From Odoribacter sp. (GTDB taxonomy: Bacteria; Bacteroidota; Bacteroidia; Bacteroidales; Marinifilaceae): a DNA stretch of 51,005 nucleotides. The stretch is taken from assembly GCA_020024465.1 (NCBI GenBank), contig JAHHTT010000010.1:1-51005 (forward strand), read 5' to 3'. Positions 24,389 to 34,355 of the stretch are shown here, piece after piece (position 1 is the stretch's first letter; each line of letters starts with the position of its first letter). The position numbers and the translations under genes are program-made. The notes beneath the pieces were generated by a model, which ran no database searches, had not been told where the DNA came from, and saw only the letters and a list, made by a program, of their open reading frames with translations.

Positions 24389-27007
24389 ATGATTGCTGCA
24401 AATTACAATCCAAAAGAAAGCGAAGAGAAATGGTACAAATACTGGACGGACCATCATTTGTTCCATTCAGAAGTGGATAACAGCAGAGAACCTTACTGCA
24501 TTGTGATTCCGCCTCCCAATGTCACCGGGGTTCTCCACATGGGACACATGCTTAACAATACAATACAAGATGCTTTGGTACGTCGGGCTCGCCTGCAAGG
24601 GAAAAATGCCTGCTGGGTACCGGGAACAGACCATGCCTCCATCGCAACGGAAGCAAAAGTTGTTGCAAAACTCCAAAGCGAAGGTATCAGGAAAACCGAC
24701 TTGACACGAGACGAATTTTTAAAACATGCATGGGATTGGACACACACTCACGGAGGCATCATCCTTAAACAATTAAAACGCCTTGGTGCCTCTTGTGACT
24801 GGGAGCGCACAGCTTTCACGATGGATGATAAACGCAGTGAAAGCGTATTGAAAGTTTTTGTTGATTTATTCAACAAAGGACTGATATATCGAGGAGTACG
24901 AATGGTAAATTGGGATCCTCAAGCTTTAACGGCTCTTTCAGACGAAGAAGTTGTGTACAAAGAAGAACACAGCAAATTATATTACCTCCGCTATCGCATA
25001 GAAGGAGAAGACGGTTACGCGATTGTCGCCACCACCCGTCCGGAAACAATCATGGGAGACTCAGCAATGTGCATTAATCCCCAAGACCCCAAAAACCAGC
25101 ATCTGCGCGGTAAAAAAGTCATTGTTCCATTGGTAAACCGTGTCATTCCCGTTATTGAAGATGAATATGTAGATATAGAATTCGGAACCGGCTGTTTAAA
25201 AGTGACTCCGGCACACGATGTAAACGATTATATGCTGGGAGAAAAATACAATTTGCCCGCCATCGACATCTTCAACGACAATGGCACCATCAGTGAAGCT
25301 GCTGGTCTATATGTAGGCATGGATCGATTTGACGTACGTAAACAGATTGAACTGGATTTACAAGCTGCCGGTCTATTGGAGAAAGTAGAGCCATATACCA
25401 ACAATGTCGGATTTTCTGAGCGCACAAATGTACCCATTGAACCCAAACTATCCATGCAATGGTTCCTTAAAATGGAACACTTGGCAAAAATAGCCTTGAC
25501 ACCTGTAATGGAAGATGATATACACTTCTTCCCGCCAAAATTTAAAAATACATACCGCCACTGGATGGAAAACATCAAAGATTGGTGCATCAGCCGTCAA
25601 TTGTGGTGGGGTCATCGAATCCCGGCATGGTATCTTCCTGAAGGCGGATATGTTGTAGCCGACAATGAGAGCGAAGCTTTACAGTTGGCTCGCAAAAAAA
25701 GTGGTAAAAACGATCTGCAATTGTCAGATTTACGACAAGATGAAGATTGTCTCGACACTTGGTTTTCATCATGGTTATGGCCGATTTCTCTATTTGACGG
25801 AATCAACCATCCCGATAATCCGGAAATCAGCTACTACTATCCGACCAACGATTTGGTAACCGGTCCGGATATCATCTTCTTCTGGGTTGCCCGCATGATT
25901 ATGGCCGGATACGAATACCAAGGCAAGATGCCATTTAAAAATGTCTATTTTACCGGTATCGTACGTGACAAACTGGGACGCAAAATGTCTAAATCACTGG
26001 GAAACTCTCCGGACCCACTTGACTTAATCGACAAGTACGGCGCAGATGGTGTACGTGTAGGGATGTTGCTTTGTGCTCCTGCCGGAGGAGATCTTTTATT
26101 TGACGAAAGCCTACCGGAACAAGGACGTAATTTCACTACCAAGATGTGGAATGCTTTCAAGTTGGTTAAATCCTGGGACGTTGCAGACATCGAACAGCCG
26201 GAACATTCACGCCTTGCCTTGAATTGGTTCAACAATCTACTGAACAAAGTAACAAAGACACTGAATGTCCAATTCGATCAATATCGTATTTCCGAAGCCC
26301 TGATGACCGTTTACACCACTTTCCGTGATGAATTCTCATCCTGGTTATTGGAGATGATCAAACCGGCCTACGGTCAACCGATTGATCGCCAGAGCTACGA
26401 GCAGACCGTAAACATATTCGAACAGTTATTACAACTGCTGCATCCGTTCATGCCTTTTATCACAGAGGACATCTGGCAGTCGCTTCGTACCCGTAAAGAT
26501 GGCGAGAGCATCATGATTTCAATCATGCCACAACCTGCCGAATATGATGAAAACCTGCTCACACGTTTTGAAGCCGTTAAAAATGTCATCGTCGGCATTC
26601 GCAACGTCCGCAAACAAGACAATGTTCCTTTCAAAAATGCATTGGAACTTAAGGTAAAATTCAACAATCGCTATCCGGCAACATTCGCCAGCGTTATCTG
26701 CAAAATGGGTAACATTTCAACCATAGAAAACGTAACGGAAGCAGTAAAAGGAGCCCGCAGCTTCATCTCAGATACAGTAGAGTATTTTATTCCGGCTTCC
26801 AGTCAGGTCGATACGGAAGAAATGCGCGCTAAGCTTGAAGAAGACCTAAAATACACACAAGGCTTTTTGGCATCTGTCATGAAAAAACTCAGCAACGAGA
26901 AATTTGTGAACGGCGCCCCTGCACAAGTCGTTGCCAACGAACATAAAAAGCAGGTCGATGCAGAAACTAAAATCGCTGCCATCAAAGCTCAATTAAAAGA
27001 GCTATAA
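24389..27007 (+). CDS. valS: Valyl-tRNA synthetase
   Basis: This class I synthetase charges tRNA-Val in the cytoplasm. It has 872 residues, normal for ValRS. The N-terminal HIGH-type motif is HMGH at residues 50-53 (PPPNVTGVLHMGHM). The CP1 editing domain is present (ATTRPETIMGDSAMCINP and GTGCLKVTPAHDVND). The KMSKS motif is at about 532-536 (GRKMSKSLGNSPDPL). The anticodon-binding helices and a C-terminal coiled-coil arm (MRAKLEEDLKYTQGFLASV onward) complete the enzyme. The start at 24389 gives MIAANYNPKESEEKWYKYW, the usual N-terminus. It lies between two strong terminators and is probably a single-gene transcript. Confidence 0.97.
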   Translation: MIAANYNPKESEEKWYKYWTDHHLFHSEVDNSREPYCIVIPPPNVTGVLHMGHMLNNTIQDALVRRARLQGKNACWVPGTDHASIATEAKVVAKLQSEGIRKTDLTRDEFLKHAWDWTHTHGGIILKQLKRLGASCDWERTAFTMDDKRSESVLKVFVDLFNKGLIYRGVRMVNWDPQALTALSDEEVVYKEEHSKLYYLRYRIEGEDGYAIVATTRPETIMGDSAMCINPQDPKNQHLRGKKVIVPLVNRVIPVIEDEYVDIEFGTGCLKVTPAHDVNDYMLGEKYNLPAIDIFNDNGTISEAAGLYVGMDRFDVRKQIELDLQAAGLLEKVEPYTNNVGFSERTNVPIEPKLSMQWFLKMEHLAKIALTPVMEDDIHFFPPKFKNTYRHWMENIKDWCISRQLWWGHRIPAWYLPEGGYVVADNESEALQLARKKSGKNDLQLSDLRQDEDCLDTWFSSWLWPISLFDGINHPDNPEISYYYPTNDLVTGPDIIFFWVARMIMAGYEYQGKMPFKNVYFTGIVRDKLGRKMSKSLGNSPDPLDLIDKYGADGVRVGMLLCAPAGGDLLFDESLPEQGRNFTTKMWNAFKLVKSWDVADIEQPEHSRLALNWFNNLLNKVTKTLNVQFDQYRISEALMTVYTTFRDEFSSWLLEMIKPAYGQPIDRQSYEQTVNIFEQLLQLLHPFMPFITEDIWQSLRTRKDGESIMISIMPQPAEYDENLLTRFEAVKNVIVGIRNVRKQDNVPFKNALELKVKFNNRYPATFASVICKMGNISTIENVTEAVKGARSFISDTVEYFIPASSQVDTEEMRAKLEEDLKYTQGFLASVMKKLSNEKFVNGAPAQVVANEHKKQVDAETKIAAIKAQLKEL

Positions 27008-27027
27008 ACAAAACTCATCCCAAACAT

Positions 27028-27066
27028 AAAACGCTGCATAGCCATCCGGCAATTATGCAGCGTTTT
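27028..27066 (+). terminator. valS: valS terminator
   Basis: A 13-bp perfect stem (aaaacgctgcata/tatgcagcgtttt) with a 13-base loop, followed by more T, begins 21 bases after the valS stop. Confidence 0.92.
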
Positions 27067-27154
27067 TTTAATATACACAAGCTATAACACAACCATTGGA
27101 AATTATATATATAAAAAAACAATAAAATATTGTCGTATATAATAATTAATTTCG

Positions 27155-27162
27155 TACTTTTG
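27155..27162 (+). promoter_or_regulatory. -7 box of the B12 locus
   Basis: TACTTTTG matches TAnnTTTG just before the riboswitch aptamer. A TTG at 27130-27132 is a slightly distant -33 candidate. Confidence 0.55.
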
Positions 27163-27169
27163 TAAAGTG

Positions 27170-27350
27170 ATTGGTGATTTTTTGTCATTCGGCAAAAAGC
27201 TTAATAGGGAATTAGGTGCAAGTCCTAAACAGACCCGCTGCTGTAAGTTCCATTACAGTCTTCAAATAAACTCAATCCACTGTCGTTTAAATCGCGATGG
27301 GAAGGAAATTTGCAGAAGGAACAAGTCAGAAGACCTGCCAACGTATATTA
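27170..27350 (+). ncRNA. Cobalamin riboswitch
   Basis: This untranslated leader carries the conserved cobalamin aptamer pieces in order: aatagggaattaggtgcaag (27205-27224), the core acagacccgctgctgtaag just after it, and agtcagaagacctgcc as the closing element near 27324-27339. It lies between a -7 box and the btuB-type gene at 27469, about 120 bases upstream of the start. Binding of adenosyl- or other cobalamin would lower expression of the transport genes when B12 is plentiful. The 70-residue-class ORFs crossing it are artefacts. The expression platform is not obvious; no strong terminator is seen before 27469, so control of translation initiation is more likely. Ends are approximate. Confidence 0.92.
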
Positions 27351-27468
27351 TTTCTAAAACTGACGGGAACAAAGTTTTTGATTTTTTATCGGGGATTATT
27401 GTAAAAACATCTTATTGATGGAGGCAACTGCCCTAAAAAAAATTTAGACACTTGTTAAACAACAAAAT

Positions 27469-29511
27469 ATGAGTAGTAAGAAGTTGATATTTACACTTTT
27501 ATTACTATCTGTCGCATACTATTTAAAAGCCCAAACCTCTTTAGACAGTATACAGCATTTAGATGAAGTCATTGTAACTGCCAAAAGATTCAAAGAAGTC
27601 ATTCCGGCACAAAAACTTTCAAAAGAAGAACTACAAATGCTAAACAGTTTCTCTGTAGCAGATGCCATCCGCTACTTCTCCGGAGTACAAGTCAAGGATT
27701 ATGGCGGAATAGGAGGCTTGAAAACCATTAACATCAGAAGTATGGGCACCCATCATGTGGGGATTTTCTACGACGGAATACAATTAGGCAATGCACAAAA
27801 CGGACAGATCGACCTTGGTAAGTTCTCGCTGGAAAATATGGAAGAAATATCCTTATATAATGGACAGAAAAGCGAAATATTTCAACCGGCCAAGGATTTC
27901 GGTTCCTCGGGATCTGTCTATTTATGCTCCCGTATACCCAAATTCAAAAAAGGACAACACTCCCATTTTAAAGCAGGAATCAAAGGCGGTTCCTTTGGTT
28001 TAATAAATCCCTCATTTCTCTACGAGCATCAACTAAACGACAAAATAAGTGCCTCTTTAAACGCAGAAGTCATAAATTCATCCGGAAAATATAAATTCAG
28101 ATACAGACGGGTATACCCTAACACCGGTCAGGTCATGTATGACACGACAGCTACCCGCAAAAACGGAGATGTTTATTCCTTACGTTTAGAAACAGGGCTG
28201 TATGGCAACATAACTGACGGATTCTGGAGAATAAAAGCCTATTTCTATCACTCAAACCGCGGAATACCCGGAGCAATAGTCAACAACAGATGGCTGAATT
28301 CTCAACGGCAAACAGATCGAAACTTTTTCATGCAAGGATCCATACAAAAAAGCCTGGGCAAACGATGGGACATACAACTCAAGACAAAATATGCCTACGA
28401 CTACATGAATTATGTCAATCCGGATACGACTCTGATGTTGATAGACAATACTTTCAAACAACAGGAAGGTTACTTTTCCATGGCCGGAAAATACTCAATC
28501 ACAAGCTTTTGGGATATATCACTGGCCGGAGACATCCAATATAACACCTTACGCTCAAACATGGACGGATTTGTCTATCCCAAAAGATTAACCTCACTGA
28601 CAGCAGCCGCAACAGCCATCGAGTGGGGCAAATTAAAGATACAGGCAAGCATTCTCGCCACTCTCGTAAAAGAAAGAATACACTCAGGCAATACAGCACG
28701 GGATGACTCGGTAAAAGCGGCTCCCAACAAACAGGAATTTACACCGGCTTTATTCTTATCATACAAACCATTCAACCGTCATCATTTGAATTTCCGCGCT
28801 TTTTACAAAAGGATTTTCCGGATGCCGACATTCAATGACTTATACTATACAGATATCGGAAATGTAGCTCTAAAGCCTGAATACACAAATCAATACAACC
28901 TGGGATTCCAATATGACAAAAACTTTACCAAAGGCCTGATTCGCCAATTTCATATTCAAGCTGATGTATACTATAATGAAGTGACCGATAAAATTGTAGC
29001 AGTACCCAAAGGTAGCGGCCAATATCGTTGGATGATGATGAATTTAGGATATGTTGAAATTCGTGGAATTGATGCATCATCTTCCGTGATGGCTGCCTTG
29101 CCTTACGGAATTCTCTTAAATTTAAAATTATCCTACACGTATCAGAAAGCCCAGGATTTCACTCATAGGAGCAGTGAAATATTAGAAGAGCTGACATATG
29201 GAGGACAAATACCATACATACCCTGGCACAGCGGTTCCGTAATTTCCAGTCTCACATATAAGACCTGGCAACTGAATTACAGCTTTATCTATGTAGGAGA
29301 ACGCTACCACAGTTCAGCCAACATCCGAGAAGACTATGAGCAACCATGGTACACTCACGACATGGCTGTAATAAAAAATTTCAACTTGAAAAAATGCGAC
29401 ATGCGCCTATCGGCGGAAATCAACAACCTATTCAGTCAGGATTATGAAGTCGTATTGAACTACCCTATGCCCAAAAGAAATTATAAATTAGCATTTTCTA
29501 TTGAGATATGA
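27469..29511 (+). CDS. btuB: TonB-dependent outer-membrane cobalamin receptor, BtuB-like
   Basis: This 680-residue outer-membrane receptor has a signal peptide of about 21 residues. The TonB-box-like HLDEVIVTAKR follows, then a plug domain at about 45-160 (MLNSFSVADAIRYFSGVQVK; GLKTINIRSMGTHHVGIFYD; GQIDLGKFSLENMEEI), then a 22-strand-type barrel ending in the aromatic NYKLAFSIEI. There is no carboxypeptidase-like N-terminal extension, as in SusC-type proteins, which favours a vitamin or metal receptor. The cobalamin riboswitch upstream makes B12 or another corrinoid the likely substrate, imported with TonB energy. Its stop overlaps the start of the next gene by four bases (ATGA), so they are translationally coupled. 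Confidence 0.92.
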   Translation: MSSKKLIFTLLLLSVAYYLKAQTSLDSIQHLDEVIVTAKRFKEVIPAQKLSKEELQMLNSFSVADAIRYFSGVQVKDYGGIGGLKTINIRSMGTHHVGIFYDGIQLGNAQNGQIDLGKFSLENMEEISLYNGQKSEIFQPAKDFGSSGSVYLCSRIPKFKKGQHSHFKAGIKGGSFGLINPSFLYEHQLNDKISASLNAEVINSSGKYKFRYRRVYPNTGQVMYDTTATRKNGDVYSLRLETGLYGNITDGFWRIKAYFYHSNRGIPGAIVNNRWLNSQRQTDRNFFMQGSIQKSLGKRWDIQLKTKYAYDYMNYVNPDTTLMLIDNTFKQQEGYFSMAGKYSITSFWDISLAGDIQYNTLRSNMDGFVYPKRLTSLTAAATAIEWGKLKIQASILATLVKERIHSGNTARDDSVKAAPNKQEFTPALFLSYKPFNRHHLNFRAFYKRIFRMPTFNDLYYTDIGNVALKPEYTNQYNLGFQYDKNFTKGLIRQFHIQADVYYNEVTDKIVAVPKGSGQYRWMMMNLGYVEIRGIDASSSVMAALPYGILLNLKLSYTYQKAQDFTHRSSEILEELTYGGQIPYIPWHSGSVISSLTYKTWQLNYSFIYVGERYHSSANIREDYEQPWYTHDMAVIKNFNLKKCDMRLSAEINNLFSQDYEVVLNYPMPKRNYKLAFSIEI

Positions 29512-30671
29512 AAAAAGACAATCTGTATTTTCTAACATGGACGATATTATTCCTGACTCTTTCTGCTTGCCGGGGTGATATTGAAATGCTTCTGTCTGAA
29601 CAGGAAAATACGCATACCACCCGGGAAGTTATCGGCTACAAAGGTTTCTATTTGCTAAACGAAGGCAATATGGGAAGCAATAAATCCACCTTAGACTACT
29701 ATGATTTCGCAACCGGAATATACACCCGCAACATTTATGCAGAGGTTAATCCTAACGTACCCAAAGAATTAGGCGACGTAGGAAATGACATTGGAATATA
29801 CGGCAACAAATTATATGCAGTCATCAATTGCTCAAATAAAGTCGAGGTAATGGAATACAATACAGCCAGGCGTATTACCCAAATTGAAATTCCTAACTGC
29901 CGTTTCATCAAGTTTCATGGAAAATATGCCTATGTCTCATCGTATGCCGGACCGGTAATTATAGATCCCAATTATGAACAAATTGGTTTCGTGGCCAAAA
30001 TAGATACGTCTACGTTAAAAGTTATCGGCCGCTGTATGGTGGGTTATCAGCCTGACGAACTGGAAATTGTTGACGGGAAAATATATGTTGCCAACTCTGG
30101 CGGATACATGGGGGCTGATGAAACAGCTGGATACGAACGCTCTGTATCAGTCATCAATATCGAGACTTTCACAGAAGAAGGCAGAATAGATGTCGCCTAT
30201 AATCTCGAACGCATCAAAGCCGATGCAAACGGGAATCTTTGGGTGTCATCCAGAGGTGATTACAAAGGATTACCCGCTCGATTGTTTTTTATTGACAGAA
30301 AAAAACAAAAAGTCACAGATACCATTCCCATCGCTGCGACCAATTATTGGATTGATGACAACCTTCTATATGCATACGGAACAGAGTGGAGCTATATCAC
30401 AAACGACTGGGCCGTCACATACAATATCGTAAATACCGAAACACATGAAATAATCAGTCGTCAAATCATCACTGACGGAACGGAAAAAAAGATCGAAAAA
30501 CCCTATGGAATCATGATTGATCCTGAAAACAAAGACATATACATTACCGATGCAGGCAATTATGTAACCCCCGGGGTATTATATTGCTTCGACAAACACG
30601 GAAAAAAGAAATGGTCAAAACGTGCCGGAAATATTCCTGGTCATTTTGCCTTATTACCTATATATAAATAG
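29508..30671 (+). CDS. btuG: BtuG-like beta-propeller surface lipoprotein (DUF5074/YncE type)
   Basis: This 387-residue lipoprotein (MKKDNLYFLTWTILFLTLSAC, Cys21) is followed by repeated beta blades of the YncE/YVTN class: GFYLLNEGNMGSNKSTLDYY, GNDIGIYGNKLYAVINCSNK, VKIYVANSGGYMG-like blades and KPYGIMIDPENKDIYITDAG. BtuG proteins of gut Bacteroides are DUF5074 propellers on the cell surface that bind B12 very tightly and pass it to BtuB. The riboswitch, the adjacent coupled btuB and the fold all point to that role here. Cys21 is followed by an acid-containing stretch (RGDIEMLLSEQE) compatible with surface export. The symbol is by context and fold; binding is not shown by sequence. Confidence 0.8.
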   Translation: MKKDNLYFLTWTILFLTLSACRGDIEMLLSEQENTHTTREVIGYKGFYLLNEGNMGSNKSTLDYYDFATGIYTRNIYAEVNPNVPKELGDVGNDIGIYGNKLYAVINCSNKVEVMEYNTARRITQIEIPNCRFIKFHGKYAYVSSYAGPVIIDPNYEQIGFVAKIDTSTLKVIGRCMVGYQPDELEIVDGKIYVANSGGYMGADETAGYERSVSVINIETFTEEGRIDVAYNLERIKADANGNLWVSSRGDYKGLPARLFFIDRKKQKVTDTIPIAATNYWIDDNLLYAYGTEWSYITNDWAVTYNIVNTETHEIISRQIITDGTEKKIEKPYGIMIDPENKDIYITDAGNYVTPGVLYCFDKHGKKKWSKRAGNIPGHFALLPIYK

Positions 30672-30703
30672 CAATGATTGCCAATGATTTTAATAAAAGA
30701 GTT

Positions 30704-32275
30704 ATGAAAAGATTATTATTTATTTTCAGTACATTGCTGATTTGGAGCGCATGTTCAAACAGCAACACGGACATAAAAAACATCGAAAATGAAATTCAAA
30801 GCGGCACGCTACCGGAAATTTCACAACTAGACAGTATATATATCGTCTCATTTGGAGAAAAACTACAGCTTGACCCTAAAGTGAAGACTGATCTCGAATT
30901 ACAGTATTCATGGTATATTGGAGACAAAAAAATTGCAGATACACAATCTTTTACATTCGAAGGATATTCCAATGGAATACACAATTTAACCTTCGAAGCA
31001 AATAACGGCACTCAAAACCTTGTAAAAAAAACAATCAAAATAATCGTCACAAACGAAACATTCCATTTCACGACAGAATGCAATAAAATCTTGTCCATAA
31101 CGCTTCCTGACAGCTCAAATACAAAAGAAGATATTAAATGGGAAATATTAAATGCCAAATCAAAACGGCACCGATTAAGCATTATAGATGGCAAACCTCT
31201 TTTCGCAGCGACAGATACAGGCATCTATCAGATAGAAGCAACGGCAGGAAATATCAACAGTCACATCACGATAAAAGTCAATCCACCGGTCCGAAAACAG
31301 ACACCTTATTTTGCCAAAGTATTTGACTACAACCCTGCTCCCGGTCAGTTTGTCAACGAACTGCCACCTTATGAAGAAGGAGATACCTACGAAAACATGA
31401 TTACAAAAGTCGGAGAATGGTTGATTGGCAATGACACTTACATGATTACACTCGGAGGATGGGGAGGTTCTGTCACCTTAGGATTTGATCATACCATTGT
31501 AAATGTCGAAGGGAAATGTGATTTCCGGGTTAACGGCAATGCTTTCGGCTCAAATCAAGGACGCCCCGGAGCTCCATTCGGAGGAAGCTGCGAACCGGGG
31601 ATAATCATGGTCGCTTATGATAAGAATAAAAACGGACAGCCGGATGAAGATGAATGGTATGAAATCAAAGGTAGCGGCAACTTCACTTCAGAAAACGAAC
31701 CTTGGTATTCATTTTCAAAAGAGTACGGTAATGATTTAAATGTATATCGTGATTATGAAATGATTTATTACAGACCGGAATCAGAAGAGAATGACACTCA
31801 GGGAGAAATTGACAACCCTCTGTCTTATGTAAGCATTCAGAAATACATTCGATGGAAAGACAATCAGGGAGGGAAAGGCTATAAAGTAAAAAATGTCTAT
31901 CACAAGCAGAGCTATTATCCTGCGTGGATACCTGAAGACTCTTTAACCTACCGTGGAATCAGGCTTTCCCAAAACGCATTGAATGAAGGAAAATATGTCC
32001 CCGGAATTAATGCCGGCAATGTCTATTATGTCCTCTATGCTTTCCGGTACGGCTACGTTGACAACCACCCGAACCTTAACGACCTTTCTGCCATTGATAT
32101 TGACTGGGCTATCGACAAGAACGGCAACCCAATTGCCCTCCCGGGAATTGACTTTATCAAAATTTATAACGGAATCAATCAGGAGAACGGCTGGCTTGGC
32201 GAATGCTCGACAGAAATAGACAAAGGCATGGATCTTCACATGTTAGGATATGATATAGATACAATCAAAGAGTAG
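30704..32275 (+). CDS. Surface lipoprotein of the B12 locus, Ig/PKD-like plus calcium-loop region
   Basis: This 523-residue lipoprotein begins MKRLLFIFSTLLIWSACSNS (Cys17). I chose the ATG at 30704 because the earlier in-frame ATG at 30674 precedes the signal peptide by ten non-hydrophobic residues. Two Ig/PKD-like beta modules come first (about 40-200: LQLQYSW-like sandwich, then FHFTTECNKILSITLPDS). The second half is a distinct globular domain beginning YFAKVFDYNPAPGQFVNELP. It contains a glycine-rich ITLGGWGGSVTLGFDH and YDKNKNGQPDEDEWYEI, an EF-hand-like calcium loop (DxNxNGxxDxDE). It lies between two propeller lipoproteins behind the riboswitch, so a corrinoid-binding or receptor-lid role is plausible. 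I do not recognise a named function. Confidence 0.75.
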   Translation: MKRLLFIFSTLLIWSACSNSNTDIKNIENEIQSGTLPEISQLDSIYIVSFGEKLQLDPKVKTDLELQYSWYIGDKKIADTQSFTFEGYSNGIHNLTFEANNGTQNLVKKTIKIIVTNETFHFTTECNKILSITLPDSSNTKEDIKWEILNAKSKRHRLSIIDGKPLFAATDTGIYQIEATAGNINSHITIKVNPPVRKQTPYFAKVFDYNPAPGQFVNELPPYEEGDTYENMITKVGEWLIGNDTYMITLGGWGGSVTLGFDHTIVNVEGKCDFRVNGNAFGSNQGRPGAPFGGSCEPGIIMVAYDKNKNGQPDEDEWYEIKGSGNFTSENEPWYSFSKEYGNDLNVYRDYEMIYYRPESEENDTQGEIDNPLSYVSIQKYIRWKDNQGGKGYKVKNVYHKQSYYPAWIPEDSLTYRGIRLSQNALNEGKYVPGINAGNVYYVLYAFRYGYVDNHPNLNDLSAIDIDWAIDKNGNPIALPGIDFIKIYNGINQENGWLGECSTEIDKGMDLHMLGYDIDTIKE

Positions 32276-32298
32276 TTTTTAATTTAAATTTTATTGGA

Positions 32299-34203
32299 AT
32301 GAACAAATTATTAAAAGTAATGATTTTATTATGCGGTTTCACCTTATGGTTTACTGCATGTAGTGATGACTATGATGACACGATGATTAAAAAAGAAATC
32401 ACGGACATCAAAACTCAATTGGAAAAACTGAATAAAGAGGTAAATCAGTTACACACAATTGTCCAGGCCTTACAGGAAAACAAGGTAATTATCGATGTAA
32501 AAGAAACAGAAGAAGGCCACGTAATAACATTCAGCGATAATAAATCAATTCTTATTGCAAATGGTAAAAATGGTAATGATGGCTCAAAAGTAGGTGTAGA
32601 CCTCTTCGAAGGATCCTACTATTGGACTTTAGACGGAACATGGCTGACAGATAAAGAAGGAAACAAACTTCCTGTTTCCGGAAAAGAAGGCAGTACACCA
32701 CAAATAGCCGTAGATGCACAAGGCTACTGGACTGTAAACGGGGAACGTATAAAAACTCCTGAAGGGAAAGATGTCAAGGCAGAACAGCTCATTTCTTCTG
32801 TAGTAAAGGGAGAAAATGATGTAACCTTCGAATTAACGGACGGTTCAACTATAATTCTACCGTTAAGAAGTACTTATTTACGCTTTAAAGAAGAAGTTTA
32901 TACCTTAAAATTCAACCGTCCGAATAAAATCGCATTTGAATCTTCGGATGATTTGAAAAACTTCAGCTTGATAGAGGTGCCGGAATTTTGCATTGTACAA
33001 TTCAGTGCCGAATCCAAACAAGTCCAACTTTATCTGAAAGATGAAGCTTATGGGAATGGAGAACTTTGCATACGTGCGGTTGATCCAAACGGTTATGTAT
33101 ACATGGCAATCGCTTCAATTAATGTTCCGGGCAAAGGCATGGCTGATCCTAATGGACTTTACATCTTGAATGAAGGCAGCATGACGACAGAAAACGGTTC
33201 ACTGATTTATATTGATCCCAAAGGAAATTTAAAAGAGAATGTTTACAGAGCAGCCAACGGAAGCTCTTTAGGCAATGTCGCTCAGGATATGTATATATAT
33301 GATGGCGAAATTTATATCATTTCACAGAATGGATCCATCAATCCGGAAGGCTCTGTATTTAAAAATGATGGAATGCTGATTGTTGCTGATGCCAACACAA
33401 TGAAACGAAAGGCTTCTTACGAAAAAGAAATCAGCAATGTATTAAACTGGCCCACCCACATTGCAGTTCTGGATAAAGAAAATATATTCATCAGAGACAA
33501 CAAGGGTGTGTACGTATTCAACAGAACAACCAACGCCCTACAATATATCGAAGGAACCAAGGGGGCTGCCAAACGCCCGATGGCTATTGCAGACGGTAAA
33601 GTATTTGTTGAAGGCCCGGGAAAAATCTATGTATTGCAAAAAGGGGCAACCTCCATATCAAGATCCATCGACATACCTAAATTAAGCGGTATCGCCAAAG
33701 CTCCGGACGGACATATATATGCCTCAGCATCCGGCAATAGCAATACCTCGGCAAGCATCATAAAAATAAATGCCAGAACCTACGATATCATCAAGAAAAA
33801 CGATATCAAAGAAAAAGATTTCACTTTAGCGGGAACTTTTGCTGCTTCTGCAAACTTCTCTGTAAAAGCAGATCCTGATGGAGATAAAATTTATTATAGT
33901 GGAATTGGCACAAAGATTTGGAGACATAATTTTAAAACAGGAGAATCTAAGATGATGGTAGATGCCAATGTGGCACTTCCTGGTTATACACAGACATACA
34001 ATACGGTTGCTGTCCATCCTATCACTGGAAAAGTCTATTTAAACCGTCTGAAAGGATTCAGCCTGCAATATCTGATTAATAGAATTTGTGTATTCAAAGA
34101 AGAGGGGGATTCATTGACATTAGAGAGAACTTATGATGATTACACCCGATTCCCTGCCGGAATATTCTTCCCCAGTCAATTTGATGAAATTCCATTAAAA
34201 TAG
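32299..34203 (+). CDS. DUF4988-DUF5074 surface lipoprotein, coiled-coil stalk plus beta-propeller
   Basis: This 634-residue lipoprotein has a signal peptide ending FTLWFTAC (Cys21). The mature start SDDYDD closely resembles the acidic surface-export signal of Bacteroides lipoproteins. A coiled coil (about 30-60, IKTQLEKLNKEVNQLHTIV) and DUF4988-type repeats follow (YYWTLDGTWLTDKEGN; GYWTVNGERIKTPEGK). The C-terminal ~350 residues are a DUF5074 propeller that opens with GLYILNEGSMTTENGSLIYI, parallel to the BtuG-like protein two genes upstream. It would place a second B12-type propeller on a stalk above the membrane. It is the last gene of the riboswitch operon, ended by the terminator at 34249-34288. 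Confidence 0.8.
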   Translation: MNKLLKVMILLCGFTLWFTACSDDYDDTMIKKEITDIKTQLEKLNKEVNQLHTIVQALQENKVIIDVKETEEGHVITFSDNKSILIANGKNGNDGSKVGVDLFEGSYYWTLDGTWLTDKEGNKLPVSGKEGSTPQIAVDAQGYWTVNGERIKTPEGKDVKAEQLISSVVKGENDVTFELTDGSTIILPLRSTYLRFKEEVYTLKFNRPNKIAFESSDDLKNFSLIEVPEFCIVQFSAESKQVQLYLKDEAYGNGELCIRAVDPNGYVYMAIASINVPGKGMADPNGLYILNEGSMTTENGSLIYIDPKGNLKENVYRAANGSSLGNVAQDMYIYDGEIYIISQNGSINPEGSVFKNDGMLIVADANTMKRKASYEKEISNVLNWPTHIAVLDKENIFIRDNKGVYVFNRTTNALQYIEGTKGAAKRPMAIADGKVFVEGPGKIYVLQKGATSISRSIDIPKLSGIAKAPDGHIYASASGNSNTSASIIKINARTYDIIKKNDIKEKDFTLAGTFAASANFSVKADPDGDKIYYSGIGTKIWRHNFKTGESKMMVDANVALPGYTQTYNTVAVHPITGKVYLNRLKGFSLQYLINRICVFKEEGDSLTLERTYDDYTRFPAGIFFPSQFDEIPLK

Positions 34204-34248
34204 ATTGTTGCAGAATCAGATAGTAGAATGATTTAAAGATCATACGAT

Positions 34249-34288
34249 AAAAGAAAGAAGCTGCCCATCAGGGCAGCTTCTTTCTTTT
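34249..34288. terminator. Very strong terminator between the B12 locus and the araC gene
   Basis: An 18-bp perfect stem (aaaagaaagaagctgccc and its complement) with loop atca is A-rich on one side and T-rich on the other. It can serve both the plus-strand B12 operon and the convergent minus-strand regulator. Confidence 0.93.
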
Positions 34289-34355
34289 TGTCTAAAATGT
34301 TACGTCCAGTGAGGCAGCATAAACGGATAAAGCCTCCAAATTTAAGGGACAACTC

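Noticed and set aside
27167..27418. 83-residue ORF across the cobalamin riboswitch
   Set aside because: The sequence is explained by the aptamer's conserved elements and the translation is not protein-like.
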